A stretch of 32,151 nucleotides of DNA, from positions 1-32,151 of the forward strand of contig NZ_CAMLOV010000052.1 in assembly GCF_946481715.1 (NCBI RefSeq). Reading direction: 5' to 3'. Positions 15,496 through 24,401 of the stretch are shown in pieces. A program made the translations under genes and the position numbers. Source of the stretch: an uncultured Mucilaginibacter sp. (GTDB lineage: Bacteria; Bacteroidota; Bacteroidia; Sphingobacteriales; Sphingobacteriaceae). Under the pieces are notes generated by a model. It was not told where the DNA came from and ran no database searches. It worked only from the letters and a program-made list of their open reading frames with translations. Position 1 is the stretch's first letter, and each line of letters begins with the position of its first letter.

Positions 15496-15837
15496 ATGGA
15501 AATGAAGTATATAAAAAGCTTGATAATTGTAATAGTTTTAGCTTTTAGTTTCAAAACCGCAGAAGCTACCAATTTGAGGGGCCGGCTTATTCACTATGAC
15601 GCGTATTCACGCATGTACTATCCTATGCAAAATACTCGGGTTGATATATGGATATTTAATGGGTCACAATGGATCGACTACGCTTATGTATTTACAGGTA
15701 ATGATGGGATGTATTACTTTAATAACTACACACCAGGAGTTTATTTTAAAATACAAGTAAATGGTTATTTTTATCCTCAGCAACCGTTATATTTATCTGA
15801 TGTGCCGTTACTGGATATCCCGCAATTAACTCTTTGA
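15496..15837 (+). CDS. Small secreted beta-sandwich-like protein, possibly part of the conflict operon
   Basis: A 113-residue protein with a hydrophobic signal peptide (IIVIVLAFSFKTAEA, cleavage near residue 25) and a mature part of about 88 residues that is very rich in Tyr, Phe and Asn. The pattern LRGRLIHYD...VFTGNDGMYYFNN...GVYFKIQVNGY looks like a carboxypeptidase-regulatory or CnaB-type beta-sandwich. It begins 42 nt after the nSTAND1 stop with a purine-rich stretch (AGAGGTAACAG) as a possible ribosome-binding site. A strong terminator follows, so it is probably the last gene of the operon. No function can be assigned; a periplasmic ligand or partner for the nSTAND1 C-terminal region is a speculation. 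Confidence 0.65.
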   Translation: MEMKYIKSLIIVIVLAFSFKTAEATNLRGRLIHYDAYSRMYYPMQNTRVDIWIFNGSQWIDYAYVFTGNDGMYYFNNYTPGVYFKIQVNGYFYPQQPLYLSDVPLLDIPQLTL

Positions 15838-15874
15838 TTGCTAATCATAGAATGTAACGTTAAAAGACGTTTGA

Positions 15875-15914
15875 ACAAAAAAGCCTCTCACTTTTCCCTG
15901 AAAGGCTTTTTTGT
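15875..15914. terminator. Bidirectional terminator closing the conflict operon (repeat copy A)
   Basis: A 12-bp perfect stem (ACAAAAAAGCCT / AGGCTTTTTTGT) with A and T runs on both sides, 38 nt after the last gene. It resembles three further hairpins at 23683, 28001 and 29296, but is the most divergent copy. The rest of the interval to 16048 shows no gene. Confidence 0.82.
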
Positions 15915-16048
15915 TGCTGCTACTGCAGATTTTAACTAATAACAATCATTTTTTAGGATTTGAATAGGCCATGTTCCATGTCGATGGCTCCAGTTAAGCC
16001 ATCCGCCTCCGCTGATTTTTGAACTGCCCATGCCTCCGGAATGAAATA

Positions 16049-16681
16049 TTACCGGATATTTTCCCGGTAAATTTCTTCGAACGCCTTGTTCCGCTGTTTC
16101 TGGAAAAGCCCCGAGAATCGCTGGTCGATAGGGGTAAGGAGTTTTATGCATAAGTGCTTGTCTTCATCGCTGAGTTCGTTAACCATCATGTGGGCAACCT
16201 TTAGCACCAGGTCTTTGGCTTTCAGCAACGTGGCTTCGCCTTTGTCTGTCAGTTTCAACCGCTTTACCCGTTTGTCCTGTTCATCATCATATTCACTAAC
16301 CAAGCCCCGTTTTTTTAGCCTGATGAGCATATTGGTGCCACTGGAGAGTTCCATGATATTGTTATAGATCGCTTCGGACTTGATAGGGTTCTTTTGATTG
16401 TAAATCGTTACCAGGATGCCGAACTCTTCCATCTGATCAAGCCCGGTGCCTTCCAGCGCTTTGTTCGAGTAAGAGATATGGAATTTACCAATCCGCCGTA
16501 GCAGGATTACCAGCCGGCCGTTCAGGTCTGGCCGCAGCTCGCCTTTAGGTATGTCATGGCTTTCTTTACTAACGTTTTGCGCCAGATGATAACGGCAAAA
16601 GCCCTCGATACTGGCATTGGGGTGCCGCGCTTCGTACGCTCCCCATAATTTTACTAACTCTACGGTTTGATTTACTTCCAT
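16049..16681 (-). CDS. MarR family transcriptional regulator
   Basis: A 210-residue winged-helix regulator, longer than typical MarR proteins because of about 55 extra N-terminal residues. The winged helix lies at about 85-150: the recognition region NNIMELSSGTNMLIRLKKRG and the wing SEYDDEQDKRVKRLKLTDKG, with the conserved Asp/Arg wing. MarR dimers bind palindromes and are usually released by small phenolic or oxidising ligands. The gene is divergent from a membrane protein and an NAD(P)-binding protein. Three near-identical 15-bp sites lie in the shared control region, one across its own start codon, so it should repress itself and its neighbours. The ligand is unknown. Confidence 0.88.
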   Translation of the reverse strand: MEVNQTVELVKLWGAYEARHPNASIEGFCRYHLAQNVSKESHDIPKGELRPDLNGRLVILLRRIGKFHISYSNKALEGTGLDQMEEFGILVTIYNQKNPIKSEAIYNNIMELSSGTNMLIRLKKRGLVSEYDDEQDKRVKRLKLTDKGEATLLKAKDLVLKVAHMMVNELSDEDKHLCIKLLTPIDQRFSGLFQKQRNKAFEEIYRENIR

Positions 16682-16687
16682 TTGGTA
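16673..16687. promoter_or_regulatory. MarR operator site 1 (over the marR start codon)
   Basis: TACTTCCATTTGGTA, a near-palindrome with core CCATTTGG. It overlaps the ATG of the MarR gene (16679-16681 on the minus strand) and lies next to its -7 box, predicting autoregulation. Confidence 0.68.
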
Positions 16688-16688
16688 G

Positions 16689-16696
16689 CAAAATTA
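16689..16696 (-). promoter_or_regulatory. -7 box for the MarR gene
   Basis: The minus strand reads TAATTTTG, a match to TAnnTTTG. It is only 7 nt from the ATG, implying a very short leader or leaderless message. Operator site 1 is directly downstream. Confidence 0.45.
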
Positions 16697-16725
16697 TAAA
16701 AAAATGACAAAACTTATTTGATATA

Positions 16726-16740
16726 TACTGCCAAAAGGTA
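16726..16740. promoter_or_regulatory. MarR operator site 2
   Basis: TACTGCCAAAAGGTA, the same motif as sites 1 and 3 with a weaker symmetry. Its centre is 53 bp from site 1 and 32 bp from site 3, both close to whole helical turns. Confidence 0.65.
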
Positions 16741-16757
16741 TAATATTGTATATTATT

Positions 16758-16772
16758 TACTTCCAAATGGTA
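16758..16772. promoter_or_regulatory. MarR operator site 3 (in front of the membrane-protein gene)
   Basis: TACTTCCAAATGGTA, with core CCAAATGG, ends 6 nt before the ATG of the rightward membrane-protein gene, so occupancy should block its transcription or initiation. Confidence 0.68.
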
Positions 16773-16778
16773 TAATGT

Positions 16779-17252
16779 ATGCAAATTTCCTACCTTTTTC
16801 CCACTTGCCTCATGCTGCATTTAACGGCATTGGTGCTAATGGCCGGCACAACGCTGGTTGATTATCTGGCTTATTCCTCACTGTGGCGTTCGTTGGAACA
16901 AAAAGAGCGGCCAACTGTACTGCTCGGTATGATGGCTAAACTGCCGCGTGTGGCCGGCATAGGTGCAGCGCTGCTTATTTTAAGCGGCATTGGCATGATG
17001 GCCCTAACCCACGGTGTTTTTGGCGAACAACTCTGGTTCCGGATCAAATTCGGGTTGGTGATCCTTGTCATCCTTAATAGCCTGCTTGTTGGGCGTCGGC
17101 AGGGCGTAAAACTCCAAAGGATGCTAAATACTGATACGCCCTCAATCGCAGAAGAGATGAGCCGGATCAGAAGAGTGATGGCCCGTTTTCACTTTTCGCA
17201 ACTCCTGCTGTTCGTGTTCATTATTTTTTTAAGTGTGTTTAAATTTAACTGA
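16779..17252 (+). CDS. Four-helix integral membrane protein of unknown function
   Basis: A 157-residue protein with four predicted transmembrane helices: about 8-32 (LFPTCLMLHLTALVLMAGTT), 52-76 (VAGIGAALLILSGIGMMALT), 83-101 and 134-154. A cytoplasmic-looking basic loop lies at 103-132. The layout with a His in helix 1 (HLTALVLMAG) resembles small DUF2269-like membrane proteins, but I cannot assign a family with certainty. The start at 16779 is the ATG giving a complete first helix; an alternative ATG at 16775 is out of frame. It is followed after 7 nt by an NAD(P)-binding protein gene, and both are likely under the MarR regulator. Confidence 0.75.
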   Translation: MQISYLFPTCLMLHLTALVLMAGTTLVDYLAYSSLWRSLEQKERPTVLLGMMAKLPRVAGIGAALLILSGIGMMALTHGVFGEQLWFRIKFGLVILVILNSLLVGRRQGVKLQRMLNTDTPSIAEEMSRIRRVMARFHFSQLLLFVFIIFLSVFKFN

Positions 17253-17259
17253 TATAGCT

Positions 17260-17907
17260 ATGAAACTATTTATTGCAGGAGCCAACGGCGGTATCGGCCG
17301 TCAGGCTGTCGAACAGGCTTTAGCCGCAGGGCACCAGGTAACCGCGCTGGTGCGCGATCCTGCTAAATTGGCGATACACCATGTCAATTTACGAATCGTA
17401 CAAGGCGATATTATGCAGCCGGAAACGTTTGAGCATCATTTAGAAGGGCAGGAGGCCGTCATTTCTGCATTGGGTGTAAGCGGTGGCAGTTTGTTTAGTG
17501 ATAAACCAACCACGCTGTATTCGCAAGGTAATGCCAACCTGGTAAAGGCTATGGGGCAGTACGGTGTTAAACGCATCTTTTGTATCTCCGCATCGGCCCT
17601 GGACATTAGCCCGGTGATTCCCTGGTACTATCGCCTGGCCGCTAAATACATTGTTCAAAAGCTTTTAAAACATATGTACGCAGACCTGCGCCGGATGGAA
17701 AGTATCATTAAAGCCAGCGGAACGGATTGGACCATCATACGGCCACCACAACTGACCAATGAACCTGCAACCGGCCGGTACCGCACAGCCCTGAATGTGT
17801 TTTTAGAAAATTGCCTGAAAATATCCCGGGCTAATGTTGCTCATTTTATAGTAAACAGCATTATCAACGAGGTAACCTACCGGGCTACAGTTGAAATAGC
17901 CGATTGA
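17260..17907 (+). CDS. NAD(P)H-binding protein (NmrA/YwnB-like atypical SDR)
   Basis: A 215-residue Rossmann protein from the ATG at 17260; the nine-codon extension upstream overlaps the previous gene and is unlikely. The dinucleotide motif GANGGIG is at residues 7-13, Arg27 in LVRDP suits an NADP 2'-phosphate, and VISALGVSG and ISASALD follow as in NAD(P)H-binding proteins of the NmrA-like group. It lacks a clear YxxxK pair, so it may be a redox sensor or reductase. It forms a two-gene unit with the membrane protein before it, most probably controlled by the divergent MarR protein. It is convergent with the sensor kinase (24-nt gap). Confidence 0.83.
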   Translation: MKLFIAGANGGIGRQAVEQALAAGHQVTALVRDPAKLAIHHVNLRIVQGDIMQPETFEHHLEGQEAVISALGVSGGSLFSDKPTTLYSQGNANLVKAMGQYGVKRIFCISASALDISPVIPWYYRLAAKYIVQKLLKHMYADLRRMESIIKASGTDWTIIRPPQLTNEPATGRYRTALNVFLENCLKISRANVAHFIVNSIINEVTYRATVEIAD

Positions 17908-17931
17908 CCATTATATTAGAAATTGCTTAAA

Positions 17932-20900
17932 TTAACCATTTATCAGTTGGAATGTTTCGTCCAGCATCGTAACCAGCACCTCCAGTTTTACTGGTTTAGC
18001 AATATAATTGTTCATCCCGGCCTCCATGCATATTTCGCGGTCTTCTAACATGGCGTTGGCCGTCATCGCAATAATAACCGGTTGTTTTGCATGGTGCTGC
18101 CTAATATAACGGGTAGCGTCTAATCCATCCATATCAGGCATTTGCACGTCCATTAAAATCACGTCGTAAAACTGTTTGTCCAGCATGGCAATAGCCTCTG
18201 CTCCATTTGTTGCCAGTGCCGGCTGGAAACCAAGTTTCTCGAGCACTCTTAATATCATTTTCTGATTGATCAGGTTATCTTCGGCCACTAGGATGTTTAA
18301 GGGATGTAAGGCGGCAAAATCCTTATTAAGCAAAGTAGCCTGTTTCTGGTCCTGTTCTGCCTGTGGCGGTAATTGCAGCAATTCGGTTATTATAATCTTT
18401 CTTAAACGTTGTTGCTTAACAGGTTTGGTTAATACAGCAGCAAATAAACCGGGGTGTTGCTTCTTAGTTTCGTCGCCAATTGAACTTAGCAGGATAACAG
18501 GTAATGCTTTATTTTTTTTGATAGCGGTACTAAGCTCAAAGCCATCCATCTCCGGCATCTGCATATCGGTTATCACAAGGTCAAGATCAGGTTTGCTATT
18601 TAAAATTTCCAAAGCATCATGCCCGGATGAAGCCATAACCGGCTTAAGCCCCCAATTTTCCAGCTGTAGCTGCAATATGCGGCGGTTGGTAGCATTGTCG
18701 TCTACTACCAGCACTTGTCTTCCTTTAATTCCGTCTATATTTAATGGTTCAGGCTCCTGTTTGTGCTCGGTACTTAATTTACATTTTATGGCAAAACGAA
18801 AGGTTGTTCCAATGCCTGGTTCGCTGTCAACAGTAATGTTTCCGCCCATAAGGCTTATCAGGCGGTCGCAAATAACAAGGCCTAAGCCGGTACCGCCATA
18901 TTTTCGGGTAGTAGAAGAGTCAACCTGCGAAAACGGTTCGAACAATTTGGAAAGCTTATCTGCCGGGATACCTATCCCGGTGTCCCTTATTTCAAAACCA
19001 AGTTCTATTTCGTCATCATTCAACAGGTTTTTAAGGCCGATATCTAAAAAGATCTCGCCTTTATGCGTAAATTTCATGGCATTGCCAATTAGATTGATCA
19101 ACACCTGCCTAAGCCTCATGCTATCACCAATCAAGTAGGCAGGCAGCCGGTGGTCCAGCTGGTACATCAGGTCGAGGCCCGCCCCGGCGGCTTTGCCTGC
19201 AAAAAGATCGAGTACTTCCTCTACGCAGGTCCTCAGGAAAAAAGCTTGCGGGTCGAGCTCCATTTTACCCGATTCTATTTTCGAGAAATCCAATATATCG
19301 TTTATCACATTCAACAAGGCTTCGCCACTATGCAATATAGTTTGCGAATACTCTTGCTGTTCGGGGTCAAGATCCGTTTCGTTCAGCAGCGAAGCCATTC
19401 CTAAAACGCCATTCATAGGCGTCCGTATCTCGTGGCTCATCGTTGCCAGGAACACACTTTTGGCCTCGTTGGCCCGCTTTGCTTCCTCGGTTTGGGTTTT
19501 CAGTTCTTCATTAAGTACATGCAGCACTTCCGCCTGTACCTGTAATTCTTCAGATTGGGCCTGCAATTCTTCCGCCTGTGCCTGAAGCTCACCGTTCGCT
19601 TCCTGTAGTTCTTCCGCTTGCTTATGCACTTCGCGGGTGCGTTCTATTACCTGCTTTTCCAACCTCGATTTTTGTTCCTCGATGTTACGTACCTTGTTTT
19701 TGTACCAGGCATAAATAATTGCAATGATTGATAATAAAACCAGCGCCCTGAACCACCAGGTGGCCCAGTATGGAGGCTTGATAGTGATTGTTAATGCGGT
19801 GCCTTTTTCATTCCAAACGCCGTCGTTATTGGATGCTTTTACCCTAAAAATATAGGTGCCGGGGTCGAGGTTGGTATAAGTAGCTTTACGCTGCTTCCCT
19901 ACATAATTCCATGCTTTATCAAAATTTTCCAGCATGTAGGCATATTCGTTTTTTTCGGGCACGGTATGGTCAAGGGCTGCAAACTCAAACGTAAGCACCG
20001 TTTGATTGTAATTAAGGGAAATTTCTTTGGTGTACGTAATGGGGCGAACCAAGGGTGAGTTTTTGGTGCCAACCTTTACAGATTTGTTGAACAACTGGAA
20101 ATCGGTAAGTATAACTTTTGCAATATTACGGTTGCGGCTAACGTTTGCGGGGTTTATTGCATTGAAGCCATTTATCCCGCCGAAGTAGATATCGCCGGTA
20201 CTGCTGCGAAAACCGGCACTCTTAACAAACTCCCGGCTTTGAAGCCCATTATGCACATCGTAATTGTTGAACAGGCGGGTTTTAGGATCGAACCGGCTGA
20301 TGCCATTATTGGTGCTTAGCCACAAAAAACCGGCGCTATCCTCTACAATACTATTGATCACATTGCTGCTTAAACCGTTCGCTATGGTATACGCAATAAA
20401 TTTTTTGCGCTTGGCGTCCCAAAGGTTAAGCCCGCCGCCCATGGTACCCACCCAAATATTGCCCTTAGCGTCGCCTTTAATACAAAAAATGATATTGTTT
20501 GACAGGTTGCTGTTTTCTACATTCAGCCTGCCGAAGGTTTTGGTTACCGGATCGAAAATGCTGATCCCGGCGTTATAGGTGCCGATCCAAATATGGCCTT
20601 CGGGGTCCTCATAAAAAGCGTTGATAGAACTACCCGACAGCGCGTGCGGGTCGTTTAAATCTCTTTCATTTGAATTGTAACGGGTAACTTTCCCGCTCAC
20701 CATATCGAGTACATTTACCCCATTGGTGTTTGTGCCCATCCATAGGTTACCCTTACGGTCTTCCATAAGGGTAAAAATATTATCGCTGCTTAACTGGTTG
20801 CCTGCACTGCCTGCCCGGTAATGCTTAAAAGTATTTTTTTCCGGGTCGAAATAATTCAATCCTCCGCCGTAAGTGCCCAGCCATAAAGCTTCGCTGTTTT

Positions 20901-22194
20901 TATGTTTGCAAATGGCAAGTACTGCATTGGCAGATAAGCTGTTTTTATTTGCCGCATCGTGAACGTAATGCCTGAATGTGCCGGTTTTGGTGTTCAGCAG
21001 GTTAAGCCCTCCACCGTCGGTACCTATCCAAATCCCGCGCTTATCGTTTTCTCCAAACGCGGTTACTATACCCTGGCCTAAGGCATCGCTTTTGGTATCT
21101 TTACTGTGGTACACATCAAACAGGAGTAAATTCTTGTCGTATTTATTCAGCCCCCCGCCATTTGTGGATGCCCACAGGATACCTGCGTCGTCTGCCAGTA
21201 GGGCTAACACCGATTTGCCCTTTAAAGAATTCAGGTCATCAGGGTTATTGTTGTAGGCGTTGAATTCGCCCTTGTTGTTATCCAAAATGTTCAAACCTTC
21301 TTCGGTTCCTATCCATACAGAACCATCCTTGCCTGTGGCAAATGAGTACACCGTATTGCTGCTGATGCTTTTGGGGTTTTTGGCGTCGTGTTTATAAGTA
21401 GCGAAGGTGTTGTTAACGGCATCGTATTTATTTAAGCCATCCATGGTGCCAACCCATATATTGCCTTTAGCATCCTGCGCAATCCCCCGTACCTGGTTAT
21501 CACAAATAGAACCCGGATCGTTAGCGTGGTGCGAAAATTTAACAAACTGGTTTTTACTGCGGTTGTAAAGGTTTAAGCCCCCGTTGGTGCCAACCCATAT
21601 ATTATGTTTATTGTCTTCAATAACTGCAAAAATATTGCTGTTGCTCAAACTATCCGGGTTAAGCAGGTTTGCGTTGTAATGCATAAACCTTTGCGTTTGC
21701 CGGTTAAAAACATTTAGGCCACCGTAGGTACCAATCCATAAATTACCCAGGTAATCATCACATATACTCAATATATAATTGTTGCTTAATGCACCTTCGC
21801 TTGCTTTTGTAGGGTAGTTTATAAACGAATCATTTTCCCGGTCGTATTTACTTAAGCCATTATTAGTACCTATCCAAAGCGTGCCTTCCCTGTCTTCAAA
21901 CAGCGCACCTATGCTGTTGCCATTTAAGCTATGCGCATTTTTTGGGATATTACGGTAAATAGTAAAATTATAGCCGTCGTAGCGGTTAAGGCCATCATAG
22001 GTGCCAAACCACATAAAGCCGTATTTGTCTTTAACAATGCACCGCACTACGCTTTGCGATAGGCCATCTTCGGTGGTAAGGTGCGTAAACTTTATTTTTT
22101 GCTGTGCATTTGCCGAAAAATTGCATAGCATTCCCGATATTAAAAATATATAGAATGCTATTGGCCTTATATAGAAGTATGCTCGTTTCAACAT
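17932..22194 (-). CDS. Hybrid two-component sensor kinase with periplasmic propellers and two receivers (HTCS-like)
   Basis: A 1420-residue protein. A signal sequence (1-30) precedes about 14 short propeller repeats of the type GNIWVGTxGGLNxYD (about 35-735), i.e. two seven-bladed propellers. A Y_Y_Y domain (about 745-805), a transmembrane helix (about 813-833) and a heptad-rich coiled coil (about 840-910, [16 protein letters not shown]) follow. Then come HisKA with phospho-His921 (SHEIRTPMN), HATPase_c (about 1025-1140, GGTGLGLVI), and two receivers. Receiver 1 has acidic pair Asp1165/1166 and phospho-Asp1210; receiver 2 has Glu1305/Asp1306 and phospho-Asp1349 and ends the protein. Unlike classic HTCS proteins it lacks a C-terminal AraC domain, so phosphotransfer to a separate protein is expected. 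Such receptors usually sense sugars or oligosaccharides; no substrate gene set is adjacent. Confidence 0.92.
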   Translation of the reverse strand: MLKRAYFYIRPIAFYIFLISGMLCNFSANAQQKIKFTHLTTEDGLSQSVVRCIVKDKYGFMWFGTYDGLNRYDGYNFTIYRNIPKNAHSLNGNSIGALFEDREGTLWIGTNNGLSKYDRENDSFINYPTKASEGALSNNYILSICDDYLGNLWIGTYGGLNVFNRQTQRFMHYNANLLNPDSLSNSNIFAVIEDNKHNIWVGTNGGLNLYNRSKNQFVKFSHHANDPGSICDNQVRGIAQDAKGNIWVGTMDGLNKYDAVNNTFATYKHDAKNPKSISSNTVYSFATGKDGSVWIGTEEGLNILDNNKGEFNAYNNNPDDLNSLKGKSVLALLADDAGILWASTNGGGLNKYDKNLLLFDVYHSKDTKSDALGQGIVTAFGENDKRGIWIGTDGGGLNLLNTKTGTFRHYVHDAANKNSLSANAVLAICKHKNSEALWLGTYGGGLNYFDPEKNTFKHYRAGSAGNQLSSDNIFTLMEDRKGNLWMGTNTNGVNVLDMVSGKVTRYNSNERDLNDPHALSGSSINAFYEDPEGHIWIGTYNAGISIFDPVTKTFGRLNVENSNLSNNIIFCIKGDAKGNIWVGTMGGGLNLWDAKRKKFIAYTIANGLSSNVINSIVEDSAGFLWLSTNNGISRFDPKTRLFNNYDVHNGLQSREFVKSAGFRSSTGDIYFGGINGFNAINPANVSRNRNIAKVILTDFQLFNKSVKVGTKNSPLVRPITYTKEISLNYNQTVLTFEFAALDHTVPEKNEYAYMLENFDKAWNYVGKQRKATYTNLDPGTYIFRVKASNNDGVWNEKGTALTITIKPPYWATWWFRALVLLSIIAIIYAWYKNKVRNIEEQKSRLEKQVIERTREVHKQAEELQEANGELQAQAEELQAQSEELQVQAEVLHVLNEELKTQTEEAKRANEAKSVFLATMSHEIRTPMNGVLGMASLLNETDLDPEQQEYSQTILHSGEALLNVINDILDFSKIESGKMELDPQAFFLRTCVEEVLDLFAGKAAGAGLDLMYQLDHRLPAYLIGDSMRLRQVLINLIGNAMKFTHKGEIFLDIGLKNLLNDDEIELGFEIRDTGIGIPADKLSKLFEPFSQVDSSTTRKYGGTGLGLVICDRLISLMGGNITVDSEPGIGTTFRFAIKCKLSTEHKQEPEPLNIDGIKGRQVLVVDDNATNRRILQLQLENWGLKPVMASSGHDALEILNSKPDLDLVITDMQMPEMDGFELSTAIKKNKALPVILLSSIGDETKKQHPGLFAAVLTKPVKQQRLRKIIITELLQLPPQAEQDQKQATLLNKDFAALHPLNILVAEDNLINQKMILRVLEKLGFQPALATNGAEAIAMLDKQFYDVILMDVQMPDMDGLDATRYIRQHHAKQPVIIAMTANAMLEDREICMEAGMNNYIAKPVKLEVLVTMLDETFQLING

Positions 22195-22512
22195 TTGTTA
22201 CCGTAAAAAAAAATCGCCAACGGCAGGTTGCTATTAAATAGTTTAGTTCCCTTTTTGCCAACTTGCAAATCCTTACCTCTTTACGGAAAAAATAGGTGCT
22301 ATGTTGTCTTTACCTGTCCATATCAGGCAATAATTTGATAAACTTTATTTTAATCAGTTCTGGGTTGCAGCTTCCGTTTCATCATAAAAAAATTGATTGG
22401 TTTTATTTTAACACGCATATTTATAGTTAGGAAGACAGCACAAAGCCGGTAAGAATATATGATATAATATTTCGCAGCACGTGATGTAATTACTAAATTC
22501 CCCATTTTTTAG
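22195..22512. other. Divergent intergenic region without a gene
   Basis: 318 nt between the kinase and acyltransferase start codons, A/T-rich. No ORF, repeat or strong hairpin is evident and I find no perfect TAnnTTTG box on either strand. It must hold both promoters, but I cannot place them. Confidence 0.5.
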
Positions 22513-23616
22513 ATGGAGAGAAAAACCGACAGCCTATATATCATCAGATTTTTAGCCGCGCTGCTGATCATTTGTTACCATTATACGCCATTAACTTTAA
22601 TCCCATCGCTTAACTGGATCATAAAAAATGGAAACGAAGCGGTTAACCTCTTTTTTTTCATATCGGGTTTTGTACTTCTTGTTTCTAATGCCGGTTATTT
22701 GAAATCGCCCGGTAATGAGATTGACACCCGGTATTTTTACGTGAAACGACTGGCCCGCATTTACCCGCTATATGCGCTCGCTATACTGATCCTGGCATTT
22801 TTTCATTACCTGATAATCAACATCGATACCGCATCAGTAAAATACCGGTTGCCGTTTGAATTGCTGGGCGTGCAGCGATGGATTTACGCAGGTTCTTTTA
22901 ATTACCCCGGCTGGTCGATATCCTGTGAGTTTTTCTTTTACCTGCTTTTTCCGTTCCTTATCCAATTGTTAAAGCGCTACCCTAAATTTTTTACTGTGTT
23001 TGTGCTAATTTATTGGGTTGTAAGCGTTTGGGCAACAGCCGGTTTATATGCACTTACTAAGCAGAGCTTACCAGTTGTACCAGCCCGATTGGTTTCAACA
23101 CTGTTTATGCATCCTGTTTTACTCATTGGTATGTTTATGTGCGGCATGTTAACCGGGCACTGGTATATCCAAAACAAATTTGCTTTGTTAAAGCGGGCAC
23201 CCTTCAACGTTATGGGGGTAATTTTTACCTGTATTTTAATAATGCTGTTAAAATATTATTTGCCTCCAGGCTCGGCTCTGCTTAAAGGCGGCATATTTGC
23301 GCCGGTGTATTTCCTTCTTATCTACACCGTAACTAATCTCGATAAAAGGCTAAGTTCATTTTTGGGCAACCGCCTTTTCAGGTTTTTGGGCGATATAAGT
23401 TATGCTATGTACATACTACAGTATCCGATATATTGTTTTTATACTCATTTCGTTCAGAAAGTAACCGGTTACCAAAGCCTGTTTTGTTTTATAATGGCAG
23501 AAATATTGATATCAGTGATTATTCACGTTTTGGTTGAGAAGCCGCTTAGAACCGCTATTATCAATTATTACCTGGAAAAGAGGGGTCAAAAAGCCGGAAG
23601 TGTTAAAGCGGTATAA
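22513..23616 (+). CDS. Acyltransferase-3 family membrane protein (OafA/NodX-like)
   Basis: A 367-residue polytopic protein with about ten hydrophobic helices, the usual length for the family. The diagnostic N-terminus RFLAALLIICYHY carries the catalytic-type His23. EAVNLFFFISGFVLL and the later YPGWSISCEFFFYLLFPF are the second and third conserved blocks. These inner-membrane enzymes O-acylate surface glycans, peptidoglycan or small molecules using acyl-CoA. The gene stands alone, with a terminator-like repeat hairpin about 70 nt downstream, so the acceptor cannot be inferred from neighbours. Confidence 0.92.
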   Translation: MERKTDSLYIIRFLAALLIICYHYTPLTLIPSLNWIIKNGNEAVNLFFFISGFVLLVSNAGYLKSPGNEIDTRYFYVKRLARIYPLYALAILILAFFHYLIINIDTASVKYRLPFELLGVQRWIYAGSFNYPGWSISCEFFFYLLFPFLIQLLKRYPKFFTVFVLIYWVVSVWATAGLYALTKQSLPVVPARLVSTLFMHPVLLIGMFMCGMLTGHWYIQNKFALLKRAPFNVMGVIFTCILIMLLKYYLPPGSALLKGGIFAPVYFLLIYTVTNLDKRLSSFLGNRLFRFLGDISYAMYILQYPIYCFYTHFVQKVTGYQSLFCFIMAEILISVIIHVLVEKPLRTAIINYYLEKRGQKAGSVKAV

Positions 23617-23682
23617 GTTGTGGCCTTCAATCGCCGCAAAAATAAAGATAATTTCCACCTATGTGTTTTTAAGGATGCCGAA

Positions 23683-23716
23683 AAAAAGCCTCTCAGATTT
23701 CTCTAAGAGGCTTTTT
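23683..23716. terminator. Terminator-like hairpin, repeat copy B
   Basis: An 11-bp stem (AAAAAGCCTCT / AGAGGCTTTTT) with loop CAGATTTCTCTA, identical in stem and loop to copy D next to tRNA-Phe (29296-29329). It lies downstream of the acyltransferase and can terminate on either strand. Its right flank TTTTGTGGTA is also shared with copy D and runs into the tRNA-Phe 3' end there. Confidence 0.82.
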
Positions 23717-23892
23717 CTCTTTTGTGGTAACAAATGGGCCGGGACCTTTCATGCTTTGCTTAGGGCGTAAACTCCCAGAGATCTTCCAGTCAATAAGACC
23801 CAAGCTTGCCAGCCGTTGTATCACGTTTTTAGGCACCAAACAGGTGCGCTCTTTTGAAAATTTAATTCAGCAGGTGATTATAAAACAGCAAG

Positions 23893-24321
23893 TTATTCAG
23901 CAATTCTGTCCTGAATAGGTTTTTGCTTATAAGATTTATGAAAGAATAGGTCGGCCTCATGCTGATCGCCGGCAAAATTAACAACTTCTACAATCTTACC
24001 ACCTTCTATCTTCCATAGCAAACACCATAGCATATCAATGTTATTACCGTCTTCTCTGTTACTCCACCCGCGATGACAATCTATTACATAATCGTCTGTA
24101 ACGCCTAAAACAATTGGGTCGGCTTTAAAATTTGATTTGCCCAACTGTGAAAAAAAAGCCAGTAGTTCTTCTACGCCAATTTTAGTTCCACTTAAGGGAT
24201 GGTGCCCCGGAATAGTCCAACGAATATTTTCGTCAACAACTTCACGAATCCCTTCTAAATCGTATTTGCCGTAAGCTTCAAAAAGTTTATTAATAAGTTC
24301 AAGGTTTGGGTGTTGTTCCAT
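23893..24321 (-). CDS. NTF2-like (SnoaL/ketosteroid-isomerase-fold) protein
   Basis: A 142-residue cone-shaped NTF2-fold protein. It begins with the helix LINKLFEAYGKYDLEGI, then VVDENIRWTIPGHHPLSGTKIG and WKIEGGKIVEVVNFAGDQ, which are standard elements of the fold. Members are small isomerases, cyclases, dehydratases or binding proteins; no catalytic set is decisive here. It is the last gene of the CMD-DUF302-NTF2 unit (80 nt after DUF302), likely controlled by the TetR operator at 25400. Confidence 0.82.
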   Translation of the reverse strand: MEQHPNLELINKLFEAYGKYDLEGIREVVDENIRWTIPGHHPLSGTKIGVEELLAFFSQLGKSNFKADPIVLGVTDDYVIDCHRGWSNREDGNNIDMLWCLLWKIEGGKIVEVVNFAGDQHEADLFFHKSYKQKPIQDRIAE

Positions 24322-24401
24322 GTGTTTCTATAAGTTTAATTTTTGAATTCTTTATGCGTCCCTGCATTCAAAACGAATCAATTTTACAAAACCTCTTTCA
24401 T

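Noticed and set aside
15936..16151. 71-codon minus-strand ORF downstream of marR
   Set aside because: It overlaps the 3' end of the MarR gene in another frame and shows no domain or start signal.
18266..19138. 290-codon plus-strand ORF
   Set aside because: It is antisense to the kinase and receiver domains of the hybrid sensor kinase; its translation is low-complexity Ser/Leu-rich and matches no family.
23534..23770. 78-codon ORF overlapping the acyltransferase end and copy B
   Set aside because: It overlaps the real gene in another frame and then translates the repeat (KSLSDFSKRLFLF).
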